A stretch of DNA of 64,000 bases from positions 72,396 to 136,395 of the forward strand of contig CAXXFR010000014.1 of assembly GCA_963667455.2 (NCBI GenBank). The letters run 5' to 3'. Below the pieces are notes generated by a model. It saw nothing but the letters and a program-made list of their open reading frames with translations, was not told where the DNA came from and did no database searches. This document shows, one piece after another, positions 1-8,846 of this stretch (the first letter of the stretch is position 1; the number at the start of each line of letters is the position of its first letter). The position numbers were made by a program, and so were the translations under genes. This stretch comes from Bin55 sp963667455 (lineage in GTDB: Bacteria; Pseudomonadota; Gammaproteobacteria; Pseudomonadales; Azotimanducaceae).

Positions 1-91
1 CTAAGTCACTTTGACCGCATACCGAGCAAAAACGACCCGTTCTTACTGCTCCACAGTTATCGCAGATGTTGTTTCCCGAAGGTGAACTCAC
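1..91 (-). CDS. DUF3667-type zinc-ribbon membrane protein, N-terminal fragment cut by window edge
   Basis: Reading leftward from a GTG at 91-89 gives thirty codons that run off the window. The translation contains CDNCG followed by FCSVCGQ, a two-CxxC zinc ribbon nearly the same as the one at the start of the gene immediately upstream (CTNCG, then FCSQCGQ). The start lies only 15 bases after that gene's stop, so the two are probably co-transcribed tandem duplicates. Membrane segments would lie outside the window. The family name rests on the zinc ribbon and the neighbour; the molecular role of the family is not known to me. Confidence 0.7.
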   Translation of the reverse strand, partial: MSSPSGNNICDNCGAVRTGRFCSVCGQSDL

Positions 92-106
92 TCTTGTTCT
101 AAGCTC

Positions 107-1102
107 CTATAGATTGACGACGGTGAATAACAGAATTGAAGCGAAGGCAACTAAACCAACCAGGTGTGTGAAGAGTAGCAGTGGTATGTACTTCAAGAGA
201 GCAATTATATGACTGTCGGAATAGAAGTTCTTGTATGCTAGGTAGATGTGTACATAGATGTAAAGAAACATGACAGTAGAGAATACAAACTCAGTCAAGT
301 CGTGTGTCACAATCCACTCACTAAGGATTAGTTTGAACGTCCACACCACAAAGACTGCAGTAAACACATGCATGCAAAAAACAAGATGGTGCACTACTCG
401 TATGCGCTTTGTGAAATTGAAAAGATAGGAAGCGAATACTAACCAAGGAAGGAGAATGACCATGATGAGAGGGAGGTTGTTCTGCAGTTCGTCCCCAAGT
501 TCTTCGGGATCGTGCAATACCTTGACTGCTGTTCGCAGAGCCACTCGAGCAATCTCTGGCACGTCTTGTGGCTCCCCAACTGACAGAAGTAGTGATTCCA
601 ACATTGGCCTTGTGTTGGACTCACTGGAACGAGTTAATATTTCTTCAGCGAGCTGTCGAGTGCTCTCATTGGTCACAGACTCCAACCGCTCAAGTGCTTC
701 AGTGAAATCAGTGGTAGTAGTAGTTTGTTCACTCGATTCGGCGTCAAATCCGTCGTTCAAGAATATGCCGCCAAGAACGGGGTCGGAACGCACTTCGCCG
801 ATGATCGCAACCACCAGAAAGAACAGCAGACTGGTAAACAGATACATTCGAATTGGAGAGACATAACTGGCCCGACGGTCGTGGCGGAACTCTTGTGAGA
901 CAGCCCCAGGATGTCGAAACAGTTTGACAAATGTTCTTGAGGCTCGTGATTGAAAGTCGAAGGTCTCTCGCAGGAGGTCGCCCAATACGCGCCACAACGA
1001 TCGGTCGTAGTGCTTGTCGTTCTGTCCACACTGAGAGCAAAACGGACCCGTCCGCTCCGCACCACAATTGGTACACACCCGTGAAACCGTGTGTTCGGTC
1101 AT
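107..1102 (-). CDS. DUF3667 family zinc-ribbon membrane protein
   Basis: The 331-residue protein begins with a short zinc ribbon (CTNCG near residue 11, FCSQCGQ near 21). A basic amphipathic stretch follows with the family-like wording LFRHPG and SYVSPIRMYLF, leading into the first membrane segment at about residues 85-102. Three or four further hydrophobic segments fill the last 125 residues. The acidic, Ser/Thr-rich middle (about 110-160) is probably an extracytoplasmic loop. It would be an inner-membrane protein of unknown role. A second copy starts 15 bases downstream. The family call is by pattern recognition; no function is claimed. Confidence 0.75.
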   Translation of the reverse strand: MTEHTVSRVCTNCGAERTGPFCSQCGQNDKHYDRSLWRVLGDLLRETFDFQSRASRTFVKLFRHPGAVSQEFRHDRRASYVSPIRMYLFTSLLFFLVVAIIGEVRSDPVLGGIFLNDGFDAESSEQTTTTTDFTEALERLESVTNESTRQLAEEILTRSSESNTRPMLESLLLSVGEPQDVPEIARVALRTAVKVLHDPEELGDELQNNLPLIMVILLPWLVFASYLFNFTKRIRVVHHLVFCMHVFTAVFVVWTFKLILSEWIVTHDLTEFVFSTVMFLYIYVHIYLAYKNFYSDSHIIALLKYIPLLLFTHLVGLVAFASILLFTVVNL

Positions 1103-1312
1103 CGCGTCGATAGCGTGTGATTAAGCAAGAAAAAGAGCTCATTCGGACATCCCGATTCATTGTAAGTCCACGCACGATCAATCATGGCTTTCTCGTTGAC
1201 CAAAGATTTGATCCATATCACGGAGTTGTCAGAGCATCAAACTGAACGGTGCGAATCATTTCGCCTTCCTGCTAATCTACCACTTCAGCCTGCACTCCAT
1301 CTCTAGCCCTCG

Positions 1313-2452
1313 GTGACACCACAAACCGCAATTCGTCGCGCGGAGTCAATCAGTGACTTGGTGCGTGCAGACGCAAGTACTTCAGATGCCAATCGAAGGT
1401 TGACCCACTCTGTTGCGTTGAGCATGGCTGAATTGAACCTGTATCGCATCGCCGCTCCTCCATCATTTGGCGGAATCGATGCCGACACCAAGACTCAAAT
1501 GCTCGTAATCGAGACCGTGTCGACCGCTGGTGGCGCAGCGGGATGGAACCTGATGATTGGAATGGAAATATTTGGATTGGTCGCTCCATCCATGAAAGAC
1601 TGCCAAGTCTTGGTTGCCGATCCTTTGACAATCATGGCAGGATCAACTGCTTCCGTTGGCACTGCCGAACAAGACGGTTCGGACTTTGTTGTAGCGGGCC
1701 AGTGGCAATTTGTGAGCGGAATTCACAACGCCGATGTATTCGGAGCAACGGTACGTCTCACCAGCAATGCAGAACCAATCGAAGACACGCTCTATTACGC
1801 GATGATTCCAAGAGGAGATTACGAAATCATCGATACTTGGAATGTCGGCGGTCTTCGTGGATCGGGTTCACACGACGTTGCAGTCAACAATGCACGCGTT
1901 CCGGCCAATCGAATAGTCGCGACTCTCGGCCGAGGCGAGTTGCCCTCGCGACAGTTGAAGATTCCGCTCGGCGTACGGCTTACGTTTAACAAAGTGGCTG
2001 TTGCGTTGGGTATAGCACGTGCAGGAATGAATGAATTTAGAGACTTGGCTAGTGGCAAGATCCCACGATTTGCCAGACGAAAACTCCATGATCGTCCGAT
2101 CGCTCAGCTGGCGATCGCAAAAGCTGAAGCAAGATTGCGTGGTGTACGAGCAGCCATCTATGAACAAGCTGAACGTGTATGGGAAATCTGCCAAAGTGAC
2201 GATGAACTGGAGATTGAAGATCGAGCTCTAACGCACGTCTTGGCGTGCGATTCGGTACAGGCTTGCATCGAAGCCGTGACCTTCGTGGCGGAGGCATCCG
2301 GCACGACAGCCAATGATCGTGGACACCCTCTCGAACGAATCGTAAGAGACGTTCGCGTTGTGCAACAGCATGCGACAGTGTCGCCACATCACATGTACGA
2401 TGCTGGCCGTGCCTTGCTTGGTCTCGAACCAAGCGGAATCCTCTTAATGTAA
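1313..2452 (+). CDS. Acyl-CoA dehydrogenase-fold flavin-dependent monooxygenase
   Basis: The 379-residue protein starts with GTG. It has the N-terminal helical domain, a central beta domain with the run QWQFVSGIHNAD, and a C-terminal four-helix domain of the acyl-CoA dehydrogenase superfamily. GGLRGSGSHDV and the closing HHMYDAGRALLG are typical of the HsaA / DszC / HpaH-like monooxygenase branch, which uses FMNH2 or FADH2 from a separate reductase to hydroxylate aromatic or heterocyclic substrates. No reductase partner is adjacent. It stands alone between a minus-strand DUF3667 gene and an MFS gene. The substrate cannot be told from sequence; a true acyl-CoA dehydrogenase is less likely. Confidence 0.8.
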   Translation: MTPQTAIRRAESISDLVRADASTSDANRRLTHSVALSMAELNLYRIAAPPSFGGIDADTKTQMLVIETVSTAGGAAGWNLMIGMEIFGLVAPSMKDCQVLVADPLTIMAGSTASVGTAEQDGSDFVVAGQWQFVSGIHNADVFGATVRLTSNAEPIEDTLYYAMIPRGDYEIIDTWNVGGLRGSGSHDVAVNNARVPANRIVATLGRGELPSRQLKIPLGVRLTFNKVAVALGIARAGMNEFRDLASGKIPRFARRKLHDRPIAQLAIAKAEARLRGVRAAIYEQAERVWEICQSDDELEIEDRALTHVLACDSVQACIEAVTFVAEASGTTANDRGHPLERIVRDVRVVQQHATVSPHHMYDAGRALLGLEPSGILLM

Positions 2453-2631
2453 GAAGTCAAGTTCGTCGTCGTGGAGGATTACTCAACGTCTCAGTTATTG
2501 GCGGATACCAGTAGAAACCCACCAATCCTTCAATAGCTCAAACAATCGAGGCCATATCCAACGAAAGCGATTGTTTCGATTCACTAGCAACTCAGTTCCA
2601 TCTGACCTGAAGATCGGTGTCCAACCCCATC

Positions 2632-3879
2632 TCATACCGTCATTTCGCGTATTGGTCCCTGTCCGATATTGCGAATCGATTGATTTTTAGCTCCAACGTA
2701 CACAACGACTCCAGCATAGACAGCACACCCAACCCCAATCGCGACAACGATGTTGAAGAGTTGTGTGAGCGAACCGAGAAATAGCCCTCCCAGCGGGATC
2801 AGGTTGTAGCAAACTGTATGGAATCCCATGACCCTGCCTCGCAATCTGTGAGGAACGGCAAGTTGCATCGCCGTTGCCGCATGGATTTGAAACACCGCGC
2901 CGAAGAATGCGCCGACCAAAGAAAACGCAAAAGTCAGCCATAGAACGTTCCACGAGACAACCAGCGCCAGCAAGAACGTCGCAACTGCAGAGAGCACTGC
3001 ACCACCCAGCATCACTCTACTAGTCGACCGATTCCATCTGCGCCCTCCCACAATCAATGTGCCAATAGTCGAACCCAAGCCACCGGCGGCCAGCAGCAAT
3101 CCATATACAGCTTCGTTCTGATTGAGTAGTTCAACGATGTAAGGCATGAGGTGAACATGCGACTGAACGAAAAACATGCCTAGAAACGTAATGGCCAGCA
3201 ACCACTTGAATAAGTCGTGCCGATAGATGAAGACCAGCCCTTCGACAAGCTCCTCTATGGGCGAAGACTCTGTCCGTATGGGATCCTGGACCGAAATGGT
3301 AAGCATGACCAGAAACATTGCGAAGAATCCCACCGCACCCACCGCAAAGACCATTGCAGTTCCTCCGAAGTAGAGAATCGCACCACCCAGCGCAGGAATG
3401 GTTGTCCTGGAGGACTGCCAAATGAAGGCGTTCAGTGCGACTGCACTTAAGTAGGAGTGACGGCGCACAAGCAGCGGATAGATCGCCGCCCGTACCGGCC
3501 AGTCAACTCCCGTTACGAAAGACGACAGAGCTGCAATGGTCAGCACGTGCCAGACGGCGACATACCCAGTTACCTCCAGCAACGCCAACACCGCCATCAG
3601 AATGGAATTGCAAACGCATGTGTAGAGAAGGATCGTTCGTTTGTTGAACCGATCAGCGATTACTCCGCCGATTAAATTGACCGTGATTCCCGGAACCGCA
3701 GCGGCAGCTCCCAGATAGCCTAGCTGAAGTGGCGATTGAGTGAGTTCGAAAATCAGCCATCCCTGGCCGAGAATCATGAGATTGGATGCGGCAACTGCAG
3801 CGAATGACGCAGTCCAATAGCGGCGAAACGCCGGATAGAGAAATGCCGGGTACCTACGAAGAAATCGGCGTGCGAGCAT
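2632..3879 (-). CDS. MFS transporter, EntS/DHA3-like exporter
   Basis: This 415-residue polytopic protein has about 12 hydrophobic segments. The loop between segments 2 and 3 reads GGVIADRFNKRT, the MFS signature GxxxDRxxRR. The overall pattern (short N-terminus, RRYWTASFAA before segment 1, GRVMGFHTVCYNLIPLGG in the second half) resembles the enterobactin-exporter-like MFS group. It should sit in the inner membrane and export a small molecule by proton antiport. It is a single gene with no obvious operon partner, and its substrate is unknown. Confidence 0.85.
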   Translation of the reverse strand: MLARRFLRRYPAFLYPAFRRYWTASFAAVAASNLMILGQGWLIFELTQSPLQLGYLGAAAAVPGITVNLIGGVIADRFNKRTILLYTCVCNSILMAVLALLEVTGYVAVWHVLTIAALSSFVTGVDWPVRAAIYPLLVRRHSYLSAVALNAFIWQSSRTTIPALGGAILYFGGTAMVFAVGAVGFFAMFLVMLTISVQDPIRTESSPIEELVEGLVFIYRHDLFKWLLAITFLGMFFVQSHVHLMPYIVELLNQNEAVYGLLLAAGGLGSTIGTLIVGGRRWNRSTSRVMLGGAVLSAVATFLLALVVSWNVLWLTFAFSLVGAFFGAVFQIHAATAMQLAVPHRLRGRVMGFHTVCYNLIPLGGLFLGSLTQLFNIVVAIGVGCAVYAGVVVYVGAKNQSIRNIGQGPIREMTV

Positions 3880-3997
3880 TTACTAGCTCACACCAACACA
3901 AACAAGCGTTCTCTGACAGCAATTAGCGATGATTGCAGACAGAAACGAATCTACAAGTACAAATCTAGTTCGCTACCCAACGCCGTGATCCATTCGG

Positions 3998-5323
3998 CTA
4001 TGCACTCGAACCGTTTTGCTCGGCGGCCTTTGCTTGCCGTCTCTTTTCGATCGCTTGTTTCATTCGAAAGATGTGCAGATTCTCCTTGGTTTCTACGGGT
4101 ACCGGAGAATCCAAAGCACGAATGCGGAGGTAGTTGCCCTGTTCCATTGCCAACCGTGTCGCCACCGTAGTCTTGGGACCTGAGTAACTAGCAATCTCCA
4201 GCAATCCAGAACTGAAGTAGCCCATTCGTTGCAGTAGCTTGTCCGAAGCGGTTTCCAGTACTTCAGGGTCGATCGACAATTGCCAGTTCTCCTGCTGTCT
4301 CAACCACGGCTTGACGTTGGAGTTCGTCATGATGTATCGCCACTCGTCTGTGTGGTTGACTCCCGTTCCGTGCAACAAACGACCATCCATGAGCATTACG
4401 GTGCCACCCTTTGCCTCCACATTCACCGCTGGAGGCAATGCCCCTACCTCCTCTCCTGCCGGTGTGTTGGAAACAATCCGGTGGCTGGTTGGAATGACCA
4501 AAGTACCCCCATTGACTTCGCTCACATCCTGCATGATGTAGACAGTGTTAACGAGGATTGGCGCAAAAGGCGTCTGGATTGGATGGATTGCACCTGAATC
4601 TTGATGGAGGTTTTGAGGATAGCTTCCGGGTCGAGCGATGTTGGATGCAAACGAATAGGCGTAGTGCCCTGCCCCAAGCAGCTCGTTGTTGAGTTGCTCG
4701 AGCATAGGACCGCCTTGAACCCACTCCGGATTGAACTCGATGCACTTGGCGAAACAGTCGCCCTTGTTCACCAAAGTCCACATGATGTGAAAATGCGGAG
4801 ACATGTCGGCAAGACCGCATTCCCGTTCCGCCACCGCTTGACGTTCCAATCGATCTCGCATGTACTCGCATTGATAGGGACTCATCGCATCTTCGATGAG
4901 ACAAAAACCGTATTTCTGGAGATCGCGGCGAGCCTTGTGGATGTCCTTGGTTTCTCGAGGAAGATCGTCGAATTGCTTCCAATAGTTGTGCTTGCGCGGA
5001 ACCGTGGTGTCGTAATACGGAGTTCCGTTGAGACCTCCGCCTTCAGCACTTCGACCTTGCTCAAACAATTCGCATCGAAATCGTCGGGTCAACGACCCAT
5101 CAGGTCGCATTGCCGGGACCCCATTTCCTCCGGCCGGTGGCTTGAGCCAAGGGTTGTTCTTGTGCATCGACTTAAACGGCTCTCCCGAATAGAACCATTT
5201 AGCATCTTGCATTTGCGATTCATCCTCGGAATTCGCAGCAACGTGCTCCTCCGAGAATTCTGGAGGTACTGCTATCCTATGTTGAGCTTGCACTTCTTCC
5301 ATGTCGTTGGATTCTCGCCCCAT
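3998..5323 (-). CDS. Phytanoyl-CoA dioxygenase (PhyH) family protein
   Basis: This Fe(II)/2-oxoglutarate oxygenase has a double-stranded beta-helix core. The metal-binding HxD is in NLHQDSG and the distal His is in RLLHGTGVNH; GGTLVIPTSH is the usual family wording between them. It would hydroxylate a small organic substrate in the cytoplasm with release of CO2 and succinate. The open frame extends to a start at 5434, but that would overlap the divergent lipoprotein gene, and the extra N-terminal residues look non-homologous. I therefore chose the ATG at 5323 (441 residues). ATG 5302 is an equal alternative, and neither has a strong ribosome site. The substrate is unknown. Confidence 0.85.
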   Translation of the reverse strand: MGRESNDMEEVQAQHRIAVPPEFSEEHVAANSEDESQMQDAKWFYSGEPFKSMHKNNPWLKPPAGGNGVPAMRPDGSLTRRFRCELFEQGRSAEGGGLNGTPYYDTTVPRKHNYWKQFDDLPRETKDIHKARRDLQKYGFCLIEDAMSPYQCEYMRDRLERQAVAERECGLADMSPHFHIMWTLVNKGDCFAKCIEFNPEWVQGGPMLEQLNNELLGAGHYAYSFASNIARPGSYPQNLHQDSGAIHPIQTPFAPILVNTVYIMQDVSEVNGGTLVIPTSHRIVSNTPAGEEVGALPPAVNVEAKGGTVMLMDGRLLHGTGVNHTDEWRYIMTNSNVKPWLRQQENWQLSIDPEVLETASDKLLQRMGYFSSGLLEIASYSGPKTTVATRLAMEQGNYLRIRALDSPVPVETKENLHIFRMKQAIEKRRQAKAAEQNGSSA

Positions 5324-5410
5324 GCGGGTTGTGAACTGTGGCCTCGACAATCGTCCACTGTCCACGAACCTCGTTGTGTTCCACTCATCTAATTCTACGA
5401 AGGAAACACA

Positions 5411-6283
5411 GTGAAAACCGAGACTTTCATGCACACGATTCTTAGAGCGACAGTGCTGGTTTTGGCTATTTGTCTCATGCAGGTCGCGTCCGGTTGCAAT
5501 ACAGCTTCCGAAAAAGACGAAAACTTCCCTTGGATTTCAACACTCGAGCCGGGCAAGTGGCCTGAAACGCTCAGGAGCACTCCCGCACTGTGGAAGAACG
5601 GCGGCAGGTTGTTGAAATTGAAAGAGGGCCTCCACCTTCTTGATCACGAGATCACCGAGGGAAACGATGTCCTAATCGCCGCTCACGGTTGGGGAGCTCG
5701 TGGATTCGAGTGGGTCTATCCCTTGGTGACTCTGGACAACGAGAATTTGGACACGTACTTTCTGCGGTGGGCGTATTGGCGTCGTGCCGAACGGGCGGAA
5801 CAGCTACTTCTCGATGAACTGGACAAGATGCTGGGCGAACGGAAAGAACCTGTCAAGAGAGTCATCATCGTCGCTCACAGCTGTGGTGGAGTCGTTTCCT
5901 TGTCCGCAGTACCTTCGCTTCCCGATGACGTGGAGTTCGACATTCACCTTGTGGCATCGCCGGTCAACGGTTTGGGAATTTGGACTATGTGGCATTGCGA
6001 CGCCGATGTTCCGGAGTCGCTACCTGAAAATGTCAATGTGACGCACTGGCAGACGCAGTTCCGTCGCGACAAGGTGTTTTTCTACTTTCCCAAGAATCCA
6101 CAGGACATCGATCTGGAACGGGTGCAGGTCAAAATGTTGCCAGGCATGTTCAAGGACAAGCTATTAGGCCATGTTCGGTCGCTCACCTGGGCAGCTGAAC
6201 AGATCGCCGAGCTGTATGCCAATCCAAGAGCCGAAGAATCCGCGATCAAGCAATCCGAGACTACCGAATCGACGGACGATTAG
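5411..6283 (+). CDS. Lipoprotein, predicted alpha/beta hydrolase
   Basis: The 290-residue protein starts with a lipoprotein signal: a hydrophobic stretch RATVLVLAICLMQ, then a lipobox ending VASGC at about residues 26-30. The mature part has an AAHGWG segment (oxyanion-hole region) and VIIVAHSCGGVV, an AHSxGG nucleophile elbow typical of alpha/beta hydrolases. An acidic, Ser/Thr-rich tail ends the protein. It is likely anchored in the periplasm. The start is GTG at 5411 or the in-frame ATG at 5429. It is divergent from the PhyH gene on its left and converges with another PhyH gene 10 bases to its right. The substrate is unknown. Confidence 0.75.
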   Translation: MKTETFMHTILRATVLVLAICLMQVASGCNTASEKDENFPWISTLEPGKWPETLRSTPALWKNGGRLLKLKEGLHLLDHEITEGNDVLIAAHGWGARGFEWVYPLVTLDNENLDTYFLRWAYWRRAERAEQLLLDELDKMLGERKEPVKRVIIVAHSCGGVVSLSAVPSLPDDVEFDIHLVASPVNGLGIWTMWHCDADVPESLPENVNVTHWQTQFRRDKVFFYFPKNPQDIDLERVQVKMLPGMFKDKLLGHVRSLTWAAEQIAELYANPRAEESAIKQSETTESTDD

Positions 6284-6293
6284 GACCTCCGAG

Positions 6294-7403
6294 CTAGGAT
6301 GCGGCTGCGGCCTCCTTGGCCTTTTCCTCAGCGACGATTTCCTGCATTCCTTCCCACTCGTTCCACATGTCGCACAGCATGTCCTTTGAACGCTCCCACG
6401 GATTATTGCCTTCCTCAAACTCCAACCACTCGCCGCGTTGACCTCGGTCAGGATGGTCGGAAATGCCGTTCACCATGACGTTCGGCTGCCGCTTCTTGTT
6501 TCGGATGCGGAAGATGATGTTCTTACGGGGCTCGGTTCCGTTTTCGTTTCGCGTCCCCGAATGCGGAATGTGGTACAGGGTGATGCAAGCGTCACCTTTG
6601 TCCATGAGGACCTGCGTCGGTCTCGGCCATCTGACACCATCCGGAGTGCTTTCGGAAGTTTCGTCGAGGAATTTTTCCCTTACAGATTCAGGCAGGTAGA
6701 CGTGCCCGCAACCGTTAGGAGCGTCGTAGTTCAGACGAGGCCATCCGGGACCTTCCGGACCCATGAGATTGCCCTGAGAACGCTGCCACTGAAAGAACTT
6801 CTCCGTCTCGTGGTGGGCACCCCGTAGCAAAGCGGTCTGTCCGCAACCCTCGCGAAGCTGGTTGTTGAGGCACACGAAAACGAAGGCCGTAAAACTGCCC
6901 ATTCCCAAGGTCATTTCCGGATCCTCGAACAGCGGAACGCTGTTGTGCCCCATGACTTCGGGGGATCGGCCGATGTCACCCTTAGGACCCGATGTGATGT
7001 AGTGGTTGTATCGCTCTTCCGGAGTGCCGGAGATCGGCTTCTGGGGAACCCCGATGGTGCACAGTCCGTCCATGTGGGACTCTGCGCCGTAGTACGGCAT
7101 GTCCTTGTCGGGATAGCCGAGATTGTTGAAGTGTTTGCCGGGTTTGCGTACGCCCAGCAGTCCCACCTGGCACACGATGGGCGGATCGAAATAGCCCATG
7201 GCTTCATGCAGAATCGGAGTCACTGAACTAGCGTTGACCAAGTCCGTCAGCTCCTTCGCGCCTCCCGCGTACTGCCCCTCGACTGGATTGTCGAGTCGAT
7301 CCAACGCGGCATCGACGAGTTCTTCCGACACGGCGTTTTTGACGATCACGTAGCCATCGCGATACAAATCTCTTTTCTGTTCAACTGTTAGCGCTTGTTG
7401 CAT
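6294..7403 (-). CDS. Phytanoyl-CoA dioxygenase (PhyH) family protein
   Basis: This 369-residue Fe(II)/2-oxoglutarate dioxygenase opens with the family phrase RDLYRDGYVIVKNAV. The facial triad begins with ESHMDG (His110, Asp112), and the distal His is in LYHIPHSGTRNENG. The middle has LLRGAHH and the end is Ala/Lys rich. It is recognisably related to the PhyH at 34505-35500: both share a GYPD lead-in, GPxGPGWxRL, DAPNG and IPHS. A Fur-box-like sequence lies about 100 bases upstream. The HIT gene lies upstream on the same strand, across a 150-base gap. The substrate is unknown. Confidence 0.88.
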   Translation of the reverse strand: MQQALTVEQKRDLYRDGYVIVKNAVSEELVDAALDRLDNPVEGQYAGGAKELTDLVNASSVTPILHEAMGYFDPPIVCQVGLLGVRKPGKHFNNLGYPDKDMPYYGAESHMDGLCTIGVPQKPISGTPEERYNHYITSGPKGDIGRSPEVMGHNSVPLFEDPEMTLGMGSFTAFVFVCLNNQLREGCGQTALLRGAHHETEKFFQWQRSQGNLMGPEGPGWPRLNYDAPNGCGHVYLPESVREKFLDETSESTPDGVRWPRPTQVLMDKGDACITLYHIPHSGTRNENGTEPRKNIIFRIRNKKRQPNVMVNGISDHPDRGQRGEWLEFEEGNNPWERSKDMLCDMWNEWEGMQEIVAEEKAKEAAAAS

Positions 7404-7502
7404 GGATGTTTCCTCACTCTTGCCAACCTGTCACCTTCACGCGCCGCTACGACACTCCGTACTGAGGGTAGACCTCGTTGGGCGGCGTGTTCCGACCGAA
7501 GG

Positions 7503-7521
7503 AAGAATGATAATCAATCGT
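7503..7521. promoter_or_regulatory. Fur-box-like sequence
   Basis: The bases AATGATAATCA at 7506-7516 match the core of the 19-base Fur consensus exactly; over the full 19 bases about 13 agree, because the flanks do not. It lies about 100 bases upstream of an iron-dependent PhyH gene. This is a weak single-site match and could be chance. Confidence 0.25.
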
Positions 7522-7553
7522 CTCCAAGTATCGACTTGTTATGGCGATTTAGA

Positions 7554-7979
7554 CTACAAGCTTGCCAAGGCCTCGCGTATTTTGTTTGCGTGCTCCTCAA
7601 GTACCTCAGATGCCGCGACGACTTTGCTGTCAAATCCCATTTGCAGTCCTTTCCAACTTGGAATAACGTGAAAATGCAAATGGAACACGCTCTGGCCTCC
7701 ACCGGCTCGATTCAACTGGACGACCATGACCCCTTTCGGATTGAAAGCAACATCGACAGCCCTAGCAACTCGTCGGGTTTGCACAATCACATGCGACAGA
7801 GCTTCATCCGAAATCTCCATGATGTCCGTCGCCGGCTCCCTGGGAATCACAAGTGTATGCCCTTTGCTTTGCGGCATGATGTCCATGAACGTCAGAGTCC
7901 ACTCATCCTGCTCGACAATGTGTGCTGGAGCAGAACCTTCAATGATCTTCGCGAAAATGTTGCTAGTATCGTAGGGCAT
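7554..7979 (-). CDS. HIT family nucleotide-binding protein
   Basis: The 141-residue protein carries the histidine triad FHLHFHVIP (HxHxHxx) at about residues 98-106, preceded by FNPKG and NRAGGGQSVFH. The N-terminus reads IFAKIIEGSAPAHIVEQDEW and then FMDIMPQSKGHTLVIPRE, the standard HINT/HIT opening. Such cytoplasmic enzymes hydrolyse nucleoside phosphoramidates or dinucleotides. Its length is normal for the family. Confidence 0.93.
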   Translation of the reverse strand: MPYDTSNIFAKIIEGSAPAHIVEQDEWTLTFMDIMPQSKGHTLVIPREPATDIMEISDEALSHVIVQTRRVARAVDVAFNPKGVMVVQLNRAGGGQSVFHLHFHVIPSWKGLQMGFDSKVVAASEVLEEHANKIREALASL

Positions 7980-8079
7980 GGTCAGGATTCCTCAGTGTGT
8001 GCAGTGACGTAGCGCGGAAACCGCCTGCGGCAAGGTCGATGTTCGGTTTATTCAATGTTACCCAGCGTGCTGTTAGGAC

Positions 8080-8844
8080 ATGAAGACACCTGAGCGATTC
8101 GAATCAGTCCCAAATCACTTTCACGCCATGCGAAGCTCGAATGGTTTTCAGCTAATCAATCGCTGGTATTGGTACGTACTGATCGTCCTGTTCGCGATTT
8201 GGTCCAACGGCATATTTGCATTCGAATTCGAGGGCGACGAGCGGATCGGAGCGGCAAGTCTGTTGGAAGATTGGGAAGCAACCATGCAACGATCCGATGC
8301 CGAACTCAAGCAGATCGAGGCTTGCCTGGACGATGAAGAATCATGCCAAGGCAACTTGAAGTCATTGAGAAAGTTGATTCTTCGGGGACGCACCCTAGAA
8401 CCGGCAAAGCAACTGCGGCTCATCAATTGGTACGTCAATCGATCGAAAAAATACTCGACGGATAGAAGGTCCTACCGTGAATTCGAGGACTTTCGTGTCT
8501 TGAGGAAGCAGGAGTGGTCTACTTTGCTGGAGTTTCGCAAGCGAGGAGGCGACTGCGACGACTTTGCAACTGCTAAGTACGTATTGCTCAAGCTGTTCGG
8601 CTACGAACCGGATCAACTGCGCATCGTGATCGTATACGACCGTTCGGCTCGAGAACACCATGCTTTGGTTGCCATTCATCTCGAAGACATCGGCACTCGA
8701 TTGTTGGACATCGATGGCTCAATCCATCGCAAGCGTCCATCTTCGTACCGTTATGTCTATTCCCTCAATGAAGACTCCATCTGGGACCATTCGCTCGAGC
8801 GAGAACGCAAGCCGCGACGCCTGAAGCTCAAGAACAACGACTAG
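8080..8844 (+). CDS. Transglutaminase-like cysteine peptidase (BTLCP/DUF920 type)
   Basis: The 254-residue protein has a single N-terminal hydrophobic segment (WYWYVLIVLFAIWSNGIFAF, about residues 28-47), a signal anchor or signal peptide. The catalytic set of bacterial transglutaminase-like peptidases is visible: Cys in RGGDCDDFATAKY, His in REHHALVAIHL, Asp in RLLDIDGSI. Related proteins (LapG type) act in the periplasm, often on surface adhesins or envelope proteins. No LapD/LapA partner is nearby. The start could be ATG 8080 or ATG 8128; the latter gives a shorter leader before the membrane segment. Confidence 0.85.
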   Translation: MKTPERFESVPNHFHAMRSSNGFQLINRWYWYVLIVLFAIWSNGIFAFEFEGDERIGAASLLEDWEATMQRSDAELKQIEACLDDEESCQGNLKSLRKLILRGRTLEPAKQLRLINWYVNRSKKYSTDRRSYREFEDFRVLRKQEWSTLLEFRKRGGDCDDFATAKYVLLKLFGYEPDQLRIVIVYDRSAREHHALVAIHLEDIGTRLLDIDGSIHRKRPSSYRYVYSLNEDSIWDHSLERERKPRRLKLKNND

Positions 8845-8846
8845 TC

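Noticed and set aside
4601..5392. 263-codon plus-strand ORF
   Set aside because: It lies entirely antisense within the PhyH gene at 3998-5323, whose protein is clearly homologous.
7395..8012. 205-codon plus-strand ORF
   Set aside because: It covers the HIT gene in antisense and has no recognisable domain.
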